From: Asterias rubens
Lineage: Eukaryota > Echinodermata > Asteroidea > Forcipulatida > Asteriidae
Assembly (NCBI RefSeq): GCF_902459465.1
Contig: NC_047066.1
Span: 7,443,047 to 7,507,046, forward strand
Length of the DNA: 64,000 bases
Reading direction: 5' to 3'
Of the stretch, positions 32,121-44,442 are shown in pieces. Within the stretch, counting starts at the first letter, position 1. Each line of letters opens with the position of its first letter. The position numbers and the translations under genes are program-made. The notes beneath the pieces are model-generated. The model saw only the letters and a list, made by a program, of their open reading frames with translations. It had not been told where the DNA came from and searched no databases.

Positions 32121-34950
32121 ATTTATTAAATGGATTTATAAAAATTAATGTTTGTTTATTTTCCCCTGCAGATTCGGACGATGACCTTCGAGATGACAAA
32201 CATCCATCGCTTGTTTGACTGTAGCTGAAGAAGAACTGTGTCAAGTCTAGTTAGATGACTCTTCGCTTCCCTTCGCTAAATTCAACCATTCCAGTGAGGT
32301 AAGGCTAACAAACTAATTTTGGTCAGGTGAAAAGGGTCAACAACAGATCCTTGCTAAAATTAATCTTGCATAAAAAATCAAAAAATAAATTGCGAAAGTC
32401 TCAAACTTTGGCAAAGGTTTGAAGTCTCATAATGATCATCTTTGAAGGTTTCAAATGGTTGATTTGAGGAAATTCATTCATTCCCATCTTTTAGTTGGCA
32501 ATAAACACGCCATGCAACTGACTGGTGCAAAAAACTTCATTCAAAGGAGTTCAAGTCCTTTTAAGATTTCTTTTTCAAAAAAACAACAACAGAAAAACAA
32601 AATCTGAGATGTTTTCTCATGTTGTGGGTGCATGATCAATGAGTTGAAGAGCTTGTTGAAGCTGGAGGACAATTTCCTTGCACATTCCAGCATCCAGACT
32701 TGACTACTCAGAACAACTGATACTTGTATAAAAAAAACATCATCAAAATAATCTTTGTGTGTACTTTTCCACTACAGATAGAAATGATGAACTTGGAGAT
32801 GACAAAAGTATAATCTTGAGGCTTTTTGGACTCTGTACCACCAGCTGAAGAACTGTCTCTGCTACAAGTTCAACTGTTTAAGTGACGCAGAGATGTTGAG
32901 GCTAACCACTGTCTTTTTGGACAGGTGCACAGATTGAACAACAGACCACTTGGTAAGTTTGAATAATTTATTCTTAAACTTTTTTTCGAAGAGAGGTTCA
33001 TCTTCAAAATTTGGCAAAGGAGTTAAATTTCAGGCACAATTGAAAGTTTTGAATCGTCAATTTGAAACAATACCTTCGTTCTCACCCTTTAATTTGAAAT
33101 AAGCACACCATACAACCAAACTGGTGGACAACTTCATTAAAATGAACTTTTTCATTCAACAATTTTCACAAACACCACAGAAATACAATATCTGTCATGG
33201 TGTGTTACACTGTTGGTGCATGATGAATGACTTGAAGAACTGATTGTAGCTGGAGGAGAATTTTCTTGCACATTGCCAGCATTCAGACTTGACTACTCGG
33301 AACAACTGATACTTGTATTAAAAGAGCGCTATAGTTTATCAAACTTTTTCTTAAAAAATTGTGTATTTTTCTATCACAGATTGAGACAATGACTTTGGAG
33401 ACTACAAGATCAACCGTTCAAGTAAAGAAGGGATATCTATCGTATTTGGACTGGCAAAGAGTCAACAACAGACTACTTGGTAAGTTTGGAAAAAGAAGAT
33501 TTTAAAACTTGTCTTTGAAGAGAAGGTTTAATCCACAATTTTGGCAAAGGAGTTGTTTTTCAGTTGGAATCTTAGACAGAGCTACCCAGTGTCCTTGATT
33601 CTGCTGTAAATTCCTTGAAAATAAAACAATATTTCCTTGTTCTGGTGAAAAACTTGATTACTCCCTGACTATGGAAACTTGTTCTCTATTTCAAAAGCAC
33701 CATTAGAGGCTTCAGATCGTCACGTTGGGAGCATACATTCATTCTCATTCTATAGTTTGCAATAAACACACCCTACAACCAACTGGGGGAAAATTTCTTT
33801 AAAAGGAGGTCAAGTTTTCTAGGAAAAGTTTTTAAAACAACAATGGAAAAAAACCTGAATGGAAACAAAATCTTTGGGTGCATGATGATGAGTTGAAGAA
33901 CTGATTGGAGCTGAAGGAGGATTTTCTTGCACATTGCTAGCATTCAGACTTGACTATTCTTCAGAACAACTGACACTTGTGTAAAAGAGATCATCATAAC
34001 TTATCTTAACTTTTTTTCACTTCTACTGCAGTTTGAGACGATTACCTTGACGATGACGTTCATTCAATCTTGAGGCTTACCAACGCTTTTTGGACCGAAT
34101 GCAAGCTAGATGACTCTCCACTATGTGCTACAACCAAGTTCGATTGTTCGAGTGTCAAGGGTATAACCAACGCTTTTTGATCAATGTATCCATCTGAAGG
34201 AGAACTGCGTCGAGTCTAGCCAGCTGACTTTCCAGGTTCAACCCTTAACGAGTGACAGAGGGATGTTCAGGCTAACTGCCACTTATTGGACTGTGTGCCA
34301 CCAGCTGAAGACCTGCCTCGCAGCCAGATGAGCCTCCGGTACAAGTTGAACTGTTCATGTTACATGTAGGGATGCTGAGGCTATAACCAACGCTTTGACG
34401 ATTGTGCACCGCCAGCTGAAGGACTATGTCAAGTCCAGCTCGATTACAATCAACGGCAAATGTTACTGTTCAAATGACTCAGTGGTGTTCTAACACATTT
34501 TGGACTGCCACCTGCTGATGAAGAAAGACTGTCTAGTTTACTGCTAGATGATTCCACATGTATAACGCCTTATCTGTGAAGACACTCGGTGGAGAGGACC
34601 AATGGCCATCTAAATGAATGGCTACCTCTGGCTGTGGCTGTTGCTATGGAACTCATGTTATGCAGCAGCAGCCACTTAGTCTGATACAGCCTTAGCTTAT
34701 TGTTTTCTCAAAAGGCTTTTCTTGGATCCATCAAAATCCAACACCATATTGTACACAAAGCTTGGTGTTCTCATCAGTTGATTTGATAAAATCGGCATAC
34801 CTGGCCCGAAGTATTCTTGGCCTATCATGGAAAGACAAAAATTCATTCAACTCGAGTACAATACCCTTTGGATTTTGATGGTGTCAAAGTAGTAAGGAAT
34901 ACAACTCTTGACATTGTACAGCTTTTGTCAAACAAACAATCAAACACATC

Positions 34951-35142
34951 AGGGCCCAATTTCATTGAGCTGTTTAAGCAAAAATATTGCTTTACATATC
35001 TCTGCTAAGCAAATTGAGTAGGACACCAGTCACAAACTGTACTCGTGACATGGTAGTTTGGCTGCTGGTAACCTTATTCTGGTAAGCGTAATTTTGTTAT
35101 GCTTATCAATTTTTCATGCTGAAGCAACTCTATAAAATTTGG
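34951..35142. repeat. Family F element shared by both arms
   Basis: agggcccaatttcattgagct to ctataaaatttggcc. The mirrored copy is at 44278-44442, with the same flanking acacatc, so this insertion is older than the arm duplication. Confidence 0.75.
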
Positions 35143-35394
35143 CCAAGATTACCAAAAAATGCCAGTTGTGTATAAATGATGTGTTAAGCGCAATTTATTA
35201 AACGTCTCTGCTTGCTAAAACCTTTTGACTAAAAATTTGTGAAAATGTCAACAATTTTAAAGCAGATTGCAGGAAAAGAGAAATAAATGAAAGTCACCAA
35301 AATTGGTTGCAGACTAGTTTGAAATCATTGCAAGAAAATCTTAGCTGTACTTATTTAATTTTTAGTATGGAACACTTTAAAAATTACTTGTTTC

Positions 35395-35775
35395 AAAGGC
35401 ACTGGACACTATTGGTACTTACTCAAAATTATTGTTAGCATAAAAGTTTACTTGGTAGTGAGCATTGGACAGCTGTTGATAGTATAAAACATTGTGAGAA
35501 ACTGCTCCCTCTCAAGTAATGTAGTTTTTGAGTAAGAAGTAATTTCTCACTAAAATATTGAGCTGAAATCGTGACCTCGGCTGAGGCCTCGAATTCAAGG
35601 CATCTGAAAGCACACAACTTATGTGACAAGGGTGTTTTTTCCCTCATTATTATTTTGCAACTACAAAAACCAATCGAGTTCAAATTTTCACAGGTTTGTT
35701 ATTTTATGCATTTGTTGAGATAGGCCTACACCAAGTGAGAAGACTGGTCTTTGACAACTACCAAAGGTGTCCAGT
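35395..35775. repeat. Family D element in left arm
   Basis: Ends ggcactggacactattggta / accaaaggtgtccagtgct. A truncated counterpart is near the mirrored place (43815-44001). Confidence 0.8.
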
Positions 35776-36330
35776 GCTGGGTAGAAAACCTGACAAATCT
35801 TTTGACAAAATTATGATGTTCGGTACTTTCTAAATCTTAGTATTTCTAAATCAATATTAAGGCCCTTTCTTTATCGATACTATTGAAGTAATACTTGCAC
35901 ATTGCTCAAAAAGTATAATTCAAAGATGTGTGGGAAGATGTGTGGGAAGTGTTTGAGCGCAAAAATAGACAGAATGCTTGTTTTTAGCAAACCAACAATC
36001 ACAACACCAGGGTGTGGTTTCACAAAGAGATATGATTGATCATAACAATCTTTATCTTAGCAAAGTTTGATTTCACAATACAAGTCACATGGTCATCATA
36101 AGCTGAATCTTATTGTTTTGTGACACCAGGCCCAACCAGTTCTCACCCTAACACTTTTAACTTAACCCTTGCACTAAAACCATACCAAATAACACTCACA
36201 ATAATTCATCACTAACTTCTCACCAATAGCACATACCATTCAGGCTGCGCATTCAATAGCGTAAAAATGTATTTTATAAAACATGCATTTTGTCTACTAG
36301 CGCTTGAAAAACAACTCTTTTTAGTTTACC

Positions 36331-36904
36331 TTAATTATTGTCATTAATCTAGTGTTTATTTGCTATTTGGATAACTTAAGCTGTAGCAACACTCGTATAT
36401 AAGCCAAGCTAATAAACACAAAACCTAAATGTAAAATAAAGTGTTTTTTGTTGGTAGTTAATTGTAATGCCACCATTGGTGTTATGTGCCCCTATTGTTG
36501 TCATGTGTCCTGTGTGCATTTGCAGTCACTGGTACTGTTTCTCATTATGATGATAAAGTACCAGACTATTTTGGCATCCAGTCTCGGCTTGGTAAGGCTG
36601 TGTGTGAATTGACGGCTTCCAGTGGCTATGGCTGGATTGATGAAAAAGCCCATTCTTCATCAATGTCGCTGCAGCCCCATAGCTGTAGCCACAGTCAGTT
36701 GATTCAGACATGGACTTACATTGATTCAATGAACATAACAAGATGGCCGCTCAATTTTATAAGAGTCTTATATCATATGTGAAGTCTTAGATTATATTAA
36801 CAGTGAAATTTATATCACCTAATGTACTGTTAACTTGTCAAATAATTGAAGTGTGTATTAAAGTTTGCAAGTTTGCATTAGAACCACCATTCTAGACTGA
36901 ATAG
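36331..36904. other. Inner flank between left arm and satellite
   Basis: The only long frame (36486-36782) is broken up by a local hairpin (ccagtggctatggctgg against agctgtagccacag and cccattcttcatc) and has no family resemblance. No homology to the right arm is clear beyond about 36330. Confidence 0.4.
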
Positions 36905-39900
36905 TATTTAAATATTACTCAACAAGGGGCAAATTCAGCGTTTTTATCAAATTTGAGTCAAATGTTGGAAAATTACTCAACAAGGGGTAAGTCCATCATT
37001 TTTATAAAATTTGAGTCAAATATTTAAAAATTACTAAACAAGGGGTAAGTCCAGCATTTTTATCAAGTTTTAGTCAAATGTTAAAAAAATTACTCAACAA
37101 GGGGTAAGTCCAGCATTTTTATCCTACTTGAGTAAAATATTGCAAAATATTGAAAAAATAGTCAACACGGGGTCATTCCAACATTTTTATCAAATTTGAG
37201 TCAAATATTGAAAAAATACTAAACAAGGGGTAAGTCCAGCATTTTTATCAAATTTTAGTCAAATATTGAAACGTACCCAACAAGGGGTAAGTCCAGCCTT
37301 TTTATCAAATTTGAGTCAAATATTTAAATGATACTCAACAAGCGGTTATTTCACTGGCATTTTTATCAAATTAAAGTCAAATATTGAAAAAAAAACACCT
37401 AACAAGGGGTAAGTCCAGCATTTTTATTAGATTTGAGNNNNNNNNNNNNNNNNNNNNNNNNNNNNNNNNNNNNNNNNNNNNNNNNNNNNNNNNNNNNNNN
37501 NNNNNNNNNNNNNNNNNNNNNNNNNNNNNNNNNNNNNNNNNNNNNNNNNNNNNNNNNNNNNNNNNNNNNNNNNNNNNNNNNNNNNNNNNNNNNNNNNNNN
37601 NNNNNNNNNNNNNNNNNNNNNNNNNNNNNNNNNNNNNNNNNNNNNNNNNNNNNNNNNNNNNNNNNNNNNNNNNNNNNNNNNNNNNNNNNNNNNNNNNNNN
37701 NNNNNNNNNNNNNNNNNNNNNNNNNNNNNNNNNNNNNNNNNNNNNNNNNNNNNNNNNNNNNNNNNNNNNNNNNNNNNNNNNNNNNNNNNNNNNNNNNNNN
37801 NNNNNNNNNNNNNNNNNNNNNNNNNNNNNNNNNNNNNNNNNNNNNNNNNNNNNNNNNNNNNNNNNNNNNNNNNNNNNNNNNNNNNNNNNNNNNNNNNNNN
37901 NNNNNNNNNNNNNNNNNNNNNNNNNNNNNNNNNNNNNGGAAGTGAGATTGTTATCATATTTAAGTCAAATATTGAAAAAATACTCAACAAGGAGTAAGTC
38001 CAGCATTTTTATCAAATTTGAGTCAAATATTGAAATAATACTCAACAAGGGGTAAGTCCAGCATTTTTATCATATTTGAGTCAATATTACTCAAAGAGGG
38101 GTATTTCTAGCGTTTTTATCAAGTTTTAGTCAAATATTGAAAAAATACTCAACAAGGGGTAAGTCCAGCATTTTTATCATATTTGAGTCGAATAATGAAA
38201 AAATAGTCAACATGGGGTAAGTCCAGCATTTTTATCACATTTGAGTCAAATATTGAAAAAAAAACACTCAACAAGGGGTAAGTCCAGCATTTTTATCATT
38301 GAGTCAAATATAATAAAAAATACTCAACAAGGGGTAAGTTGAGCATTTCTATCATATTTGAGTCGAATATTGAAAAAATACTCGACAAGGGGTAAGTCCA
38401 GCATTTTAATCATATTTGAGTCAAATCTTATAAAAATACTCAACAAGGGGCAAGTTGAGAATTTTTATCATATTTAAGTCAAATATTGAAAAAATACTCA
38501 ACAAGGAGTTAGTCCAGCATTTTAATCAAATTTGAGTCAAATATTGACAAAATACTCAACAAGGGGTAAGTTGAGCATTTCTATCATATTTGAGTCGAAT
38601 ATTGAAAAAATACTCAACAAGGGGCAAGTTCAGCATTTTTATCAAATTTGAGTAAAATATTGAAAAATTACTCAACAAGGGGCAAGTCCAGCATTTTTAT
38701 CAATTTTTAGTCAAATATTGAAAAATTAGTCAACACGGGGTAATTCCATCATTTTTATAAAATTTGAGTCAAATATTTAAAAATTACTGAAGGGGTTATT
38801 CCAACATTTTTATCAAGTTTCAGTCAAATATTGAAAAAATACTCAACAAGGGGTAAGTCCAGCATTTTTATCATATTTGAGTCGAATAATGAAAAAAATA
38901 GTCAACATGGGGTAAGTCCAGCATTTTTATCACATTTGAGTCAAATATTGAAAAAAAAACACTCAACAAGGGGTAAGTCCAGCATTTTTATCATTGAGTC
39001 AAATATAATAAAAAATACTCAACAAGGGGTAAGTTGAGCATTTCTATCATATTTGAGTCGAATATTGAAAAAATACTCGACAAGGGGTAAGTCCAGCATT
39101 TTAATCATATTTGAGTCAAATCTTATAAAAATACTCAACAAGGGGTAAGTTGAGAATTGTTATCATATTTTAGTCAAATATTGAAAAAAAACACTCAACA
39201 AGGGGTAAGTCCAGCATTTTTATCATATTTGAGTCAAATATAATAAAAAATACTCAACAAGGGGTAAGTTGAGCATTTCTATCATATTTGAGTTGAATAT
39301 TGAAAAAATACTCGACAAGGGGTAAGTCCAGCATTTTAATCATATTTGAGTCAAATCTTATAAAAATACTCAACAAGGGGCAAGTTGAGAATTTTTATCA
39401 TATTTAAGTCAAATATTGAAAAAATACTCAACAAGGAGTTAGTCCAGCATTTTAATCAAATTTGAGTCAAATATTGACAAAATACTCAACAAGGGGTAAG
39501 TTGAGCATTTCTATCATATTTGAGTCGAATATTGAAAAAATACTCAACAAGGGGTAAGTTCAGCATTTTTATCAAATTTGAGTAAAATATTGAAAAATTA
39601 CTCAACAAGGGGCAAGTCCAGCATTTTTATCAAATTTTAGTCAAATATTGAAAAATTAGGCAACACGGGGTAATTCCATCATTTTTATCAAATTTGAGTC
39701 AAATATTTAAAAATTACTGAAGGGGTTATTCAAACATTTTTATCAAGTTTCAGTCAAATATTGAAAAAATACTCAACAAGGGGTAAGTCCAGCATTTTTA
39801 TCATATTTGAGTCGAATAATGAAAAAAATAGTCAACATGGGGTAAGTCCAGCATTTTTATCACATTTGAGTCAAATATTGAAAAAAAAACACTCAACAAG

Positions 39901-41873
39901 GGGTAAGTCCAGCATTTTTATCATTGAGTCAAACATAATAAAAAATACTCAACAAGGGGTAAGTTGAGCATTTCTATCATATTTGAGTCGAATATTGAAA
40001 AAATACTCGACAAGGGGTAAGTCCAGCATTTTAATCATATTTGAGTCAAATCTTATAAAAATACTCAACAAGGGGCAAGTTGAGAATTTTTATCATATTC
40101 AAGTCAAATATTGAAAAAATACTCAACAAGGAGTAAGTCCAGCATTTTTATCGAATTTGAGTCAAATATTGAAAAAATTACTCAACAAGGGGTAAGTCCA
40201 GCATTTTTATCATATTTGAGTCAAATATGATAAAAATACTCAACAAGGGGTAATTGAGAATTGTTATCATATTAAAGTCAAATATTGAAAAAAATACTTA
40301 ACAAGGAGTAAGTCCAGCATTTTTATCAAATTTTAGTCAAATATTGAAATAATACTCAACAAGGGGTAAGTCCAGCATTTTTATCATATTTGAGTCAATA
40401 TTACTCAAAGAGGGGTATTTCCAGCATTTTTATCAAATTTGAGTCAAAAATAATAAAAATACTCAACAAGAGCATTTCTATCATATTTGAGTCGAATATT
40501 GAAAAAATACTCGACAAGAGGTAAGTTCAGCATTTTAATCAAATTTGAGTCAAATCTTATAAAAATACTCAACAAGGGGTAAGTCCAGCATTTTTATCAT
40601 ATTTGAGTCAAATATTGAAAAAAATACTTATCAAAGGGCAAGTCTAGCATTTTTATCAAATTTTAGTCAAATATTGACAATATACTCAGCAAGGGGCAAG
40701 TCTAGCATTTTTATCAATTTTGAGCCAAATATTGAAATAATACTCAACAAGGGGTAAGTTGAAATGTTTTATTATATTTAAGTCAAATATTGAAAAAATA
40801 CTCAACAAGGAGTAAGTCCAGCATTTTTATCGAATTTTAGTCAAATATTTAAATGATACTCAACAAGGAGCTATTTGAGCATTTTTATCAAGTTTGAGTC
40901 AAATATTAAAAATATACTCAAAGTCCAGCATTTTAATCATATTTGTGTCATATCTTATAAAAATACTCAACAAGGGGTAAGTCCAGCATTTTTATCAAAA
41001 TTGAGTAAAATATTGAACAAATATTGAACTAGGGGTAAGTCCAGCATTATTATCATATTTGAGTCAAATATTGGAAAAAATAGTCAACAAAGGGTAAGTC
41101 CAGAATTGTTTTTTAAATTTAAGTCAAATATTTAAATGATACTCAACAAGGGGTTAGTTATTTCAGCATTTTAAAAATTTGAGTCAAATATTGAAAAAAA
41201 TAGTCAACACGGGGTAATTCAAGCATTTTTATCAAATTTGAGTCAAGTATTTAAAAAAAAAAAAACTCAACAAGTGGTAAGTCCAGCAATTTTATCAAGT
41301 TTGAGTCAAACATTGAAAAAATACTCAACAATGGGTAAGTCCTGTATTTTTAGCATATGTTTAAGTCAAATATTGAAAAAATAGTCAACAAGGGGCAAGT
41401 CAAGGATTTTTATCAATATTGAATAAAATGGAACAAATGCTCATTAAGGGTTAGACCAGCATTTTCATAAAAAATTAGTCAAATATTGAAAGAAATACTT
41501 AACAAGGGGTAAGTCCAACATTTTTATGATATTTGAGTCAAATATTGAATATTACTCAACAAGGGGTATTTCCAGCATATTTAGAATTCTTTTGTTAAAT
41601 ATTAAAAAAATACTCAACAAGGGGTACGTCCAGCATTTTAATGATGATTGAGTCAAACATTGAAAAAATACTCAACAAGGGTTAAGTCCAGCATTTTTAT
41701 TAGATTTGAGTCAAATATTGAAAAAATACTCAACAAGGAGTAAGTCCAGCATTTCTATCATATTCGAGTCAAATATTGAAAAAATACTCAACGGTAAGTC
41801 CAGCATTTTTATCAAATTTCAGTCAAATATTGAAAAAATACTCAACCAGGGGTTAGACCAACATTTTTAGGAA
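36905..41873 (+). repeat. Central 58-bp satellite array
   Basis: About 4.5 kb of sequenced tandem copies (plus the gap) of a unit built from actcaacaaggggtaagtcc, agcatttttatcatatttga and gtcaaatattgaaaaaat. Copies vary by substitution and small indels, more so toward the right. Higher-order structure: a block recurs at 930-base spacing (38995 and 39925, near-identical for several hundred bases) and at 695-base spacing (38300 and 38995). Most units contain gggtaagt, a 5' splice-site-like string on the plus strand. Both sides of the assembly gap run in the same orientation. Short open frames inside are repeat artefacts. Confidence 0.97.
37438..37937. other. Assembly gap of exactly 500 N
   Basis: Round-number run of N inside the satellite, so the true array length is unknown. 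Confidence 0.99.
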
Positions 41874-41985
41874 CTTTTGAGATATGGTCGGCACACTATA
41901 TTACTGTAAGGTTTGGGTAAATAGGTCTGATAGAGACACCCAAACCACACAGTGCACTCCTATTGTGTCCACCATATCTCAAAAG
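41874..41985. repeat. Foldback element ending the satellite
   Basis: Ends cttttgagatatgg / ccatatctcaaaag with inner aaggtttgggt / acccaaaccacac. Same family as 24654-24795, which sits just outside the left arm. Confidence 0.85.
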
Positions 41986-42024
41986 GCTTATGGCAATGAA
42001 TTCAATAAACTTGAAGGAAAAAAT

Positions 42025-42270
42025 ATCTTCATTTTAAAATAAAACGTAAACGTTACACATCATTTGCACCATTATTGGCGTTTATTATGCGCTATGACAT
42101 TTAATCATCCTGTAGGGCCTCCTGTAAACACATCTCAACACTTTAAATTAAAAATTGAACAGCAAAAATATCTACATTTTAAAATTAAAAATAGCGTAAC
42201 ACATCAGTTTCACAATGTTGGCATTTATTATGCGCCTTAAAATCTAATCAAATTGTAACTCTGTCCTTGT
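42025..42270 (+). repeat. Diverged direct duplication
   Basis: aaaataaaacgtaaacgttacacatc ... ggcgtttattatgcgc (from about 42035) is repeated as aaaattaaaaatagcgtaacacatc ... ggcatttattatgcgcc (from about 42180), about 145 bases on. Confidence 0.65.
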
Positions 42271-42327
42271 GCCTAAAAGCATTTATGAAACCACCTCAAC
42301 TTTTTTCCAAGAATGCAGCACCAAATA

Positions 42328-42502
42328 CAGCTGCTTAAGCACAAAAGTTAACTTACCATCCATCAATTTTGCTTACTGGGAAAGGGTTACCAGTGAAAGT
42401 ATCATGTCATGTGCAAAGTTTGTCCCGCTGGTTCCCTGCTAATTTCTGCTTAGCAGAAATGTTCAAGCGATGTTTTCCGCTTCAGCTCTATGAAATTGGA
42501 CC
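42328..42502. repeat. Family F element between satellite and right arm
   Basis: cagctgcttaagcacaaaag to cttcagctctatgaaattgg; the open frame at 42369-42629 overlaps it and is not credible. Confidence 0.7.
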
Positions 42503-42780
42503 CACAGAACTGAGTTGGATGTTACAGACGACTAACTCGGCAACTATGTACACATGCACTGCGCACCACTGGAACAATTTCACTTCTACAGCTTCAAACT
42601 GTTACACAAAATGCAGCAGTTGCTACTAAATAAAATCGAAATTTTGCTAATTTTAGTAATTACATTAATATGTAACATTCAGTGTCACAACACATGTTCA
42701 GTCTCTGTGGTTACTGCACATTTTGCCTGATAACAGTGAAATTGTTCCCTTCATAATAATTTTAATAAAGATTACAAGCA

Positions 42781-43147
42781 TTAAAGGCAGTGGACACTAT
42801 TGGTAATTGTCAAAGACTAGCCTTCACAATTGGTGTATCTCAACATATGCATACAATAACAAACTTGTGAAAATTTGAGCTCAATCGGTCATCGAACTTG
42901 CGAGATAATAATGAAAGAAAAAATAACCTTGTCACACGAAATTGTGTGCGTTTAGATAGTTGATTTCGAGACCTCAAGTTCTAAACTCGAGGTCCTGAAA
43001 TCAAATTCGTGGAAAGTTACTTCTTTCTCAAAAACTATGGCACTTCATCGTTTTGTACCATCAACCTCTCCCCATTACTCGTCACCAAGAAAGGTTTTAC
43101 GCTACTAATTATTTTGAGTAATTACCAATAGTGTCCACTGCCTTTAA
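42781..43147. repeat. MITE-like element, family D, intact copy
   Basis: Clean inverted ends ttaaaggcagtggacactat / atagtgtccactgcctttaa. Confidence 0.9.
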
Positions 43148-44277
43148 ACAAAATAAACAATATGTTTTATTGTTATAATAAATCTCAGACTTGACATTAG
43201 TTACTGATATTGCAATAGACCTAAATAACTTTAAATTGTCTTTTCGTTGAAGTGGCTGTAGTGGCCTTCGCTATAGCTTCATTAGTTCAGATAAGCTAGT
43301 TGAACATTACAACATTGACAACAACTTTATTACATTATCAACTGTACAATACAAAGTTGTTTGTTTGAGCGCTAGTAGACAAAATGCATGTTTTACAACG
43401 ATTCGTTTTACGTTATTGAATACGCAGACTGAATAGCGGCTGGTGCTGAGGATTAGGTGTTAGTATTAAACTAGTGTAACTGTTATGGTTTAAGTGCAAG
43501 GGTTAAGGAACTGGACTTGGTTTCACAAATCACTAAACCTTTAAGTTGTCAATATTGCCATTGTAGTGATTTGTATTGATATCACACTTTGCTTAGAAAT
43601 AAAGATTGATAAGCTAAAACATAGTTCTTTGTGAAACCGAGCCCTGGTGTTGTGATTGTTTGCCATGATTTGTTGAGTCCTGCTCGCGCTTTTTGCTAAA
43701 ACAAGCATTCTGTCTATCTTGCGCTCAAATACTTTTAAAATTCTTACACATCTTTGAATTATACTATTAAATTGAGCTATGTGTGAATTTTACCTCATTG
43801 GTATAGACAAAGAGCCTTAAAGCGATGGACACTATTGGTAATTGTCAAAGACTAGTCTTCACAGTTAATGTATATCTCAATAAAATAACAAACCTGCGAA
43901 AATTTAAGCTGAATCGGTCGTCGAAGTTGGGAGATATTAATGAAATAAAAAAAAAACTTTGTCACTCGAGGTTGTGTGCCAATAGTTTTCACTGCCTTTA
44001 AATAATGACTTTGAAATACTAAGACTTTCAGGTTTTCTTACCTCTTAAAACAAGTTATTTTAAAGGGTTAAAAACTAAAATATAAGTAAACCCAAGATTT
44101 TCTTGCAATGATTTCAAACATGTCTGTGACCAATATTGGTGACTTTAGTTTAATTTTATTTTCTTGCAATCTTTTTTAATTGTTTACATTTTCATTAATT
44201 TCTAGTTAACAAGTTTTTTTTCAAGCAGAGACATTTAATACAGTGCAATAAACACATCTCATTTACACAACTACCAT

Positions 44278-44442
44278 CAGGGCCCAATTTTCATAGAGCT
44301 ACTTAAGCACCAAAATTAGCTAAGCATAACAAAATCACGCTTACCAGATTAAGGTTACCAACAGCCGAACAATCATGTTACAATCCTCAGAAAATTTTGA
44401 AGCAATGCTTTTTCCTTAAGCAGCTTTATGAAATTGGGCCCT
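44278..44442. repeat. Family F element in right arm
   Basis: Mirror of 34951-35142; ends agggcccaattttcatagag / ctttatgaaattgggccct. Confidence 0.8.

Larger units (their letters stand above)
26697..34720 (+). ncRNA. Predicted multi-exon non-coding RNA, left arm
   Basis: Exons with consensus splice borders, most of them also kept in the right arm: about 26697-26884 (donor gag|gtaggc), 27766-27980, 28969-29062, 31046-31152, 31440-31538, 32172-32298, 32778-32952, 33380-33479 and a terminal exon from 34032. Exons from 32172 on are variants of one module (gatgac..t..agatgac, cttgaggc, tttttggac, caccagctgaag). No frame runs across the exons: stops occur in all three frames of most. The exon at 27766 holds a 26-codon frame (starting MTCSCKQW) present in both arms with two residue changes. 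Splice sites are by eye and transcription is inferred; a decayed coding gene cannot be excluded. Confidence 0.45.
24930..36330 (+). repeat. Left arm of a ~30-kb imperfect palindrome
   Basis: Reverse-complement homology to 43250-55190 was followed through the whole arm by paired landmarks. Examples (left/right): caatgttagct 24988 with its partner near 55115; taaccccgcccctt 25081/55005; tctatttataatgtgtgtgg 25727/54810; the CpG block 26400-26560/54050-54220; exons at 27766/52504, 28969/51814 and 31046/49789; tcaaaatccaac 34730/44660; catgcattttgtctactagcg 36283/43395. Identity is uneven: some blocks differ at only a few bases, while outer and inner ends are clearly diverged and carry private insertions. 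Boundaries are approximate. Confidence 0.93.

Noticed and set aside
36486-36782. 98-codon frame with a signal-peptide-like start
   Set aside because: The second half is a local hairpin, no family resemblance, and no counterpart beyond the palindrome edge.
38831-39967. Repeated 68-codon frames in the satellite
   Set aside because: They are translations of higher-order copies of the 58-bp unit and end at unit indels.
36905-41873. CRISPR-like regular repeats
   Set aside because: There are no unique spacers; the whole 58-base unit repeats, as in a eukaryotic satellite.
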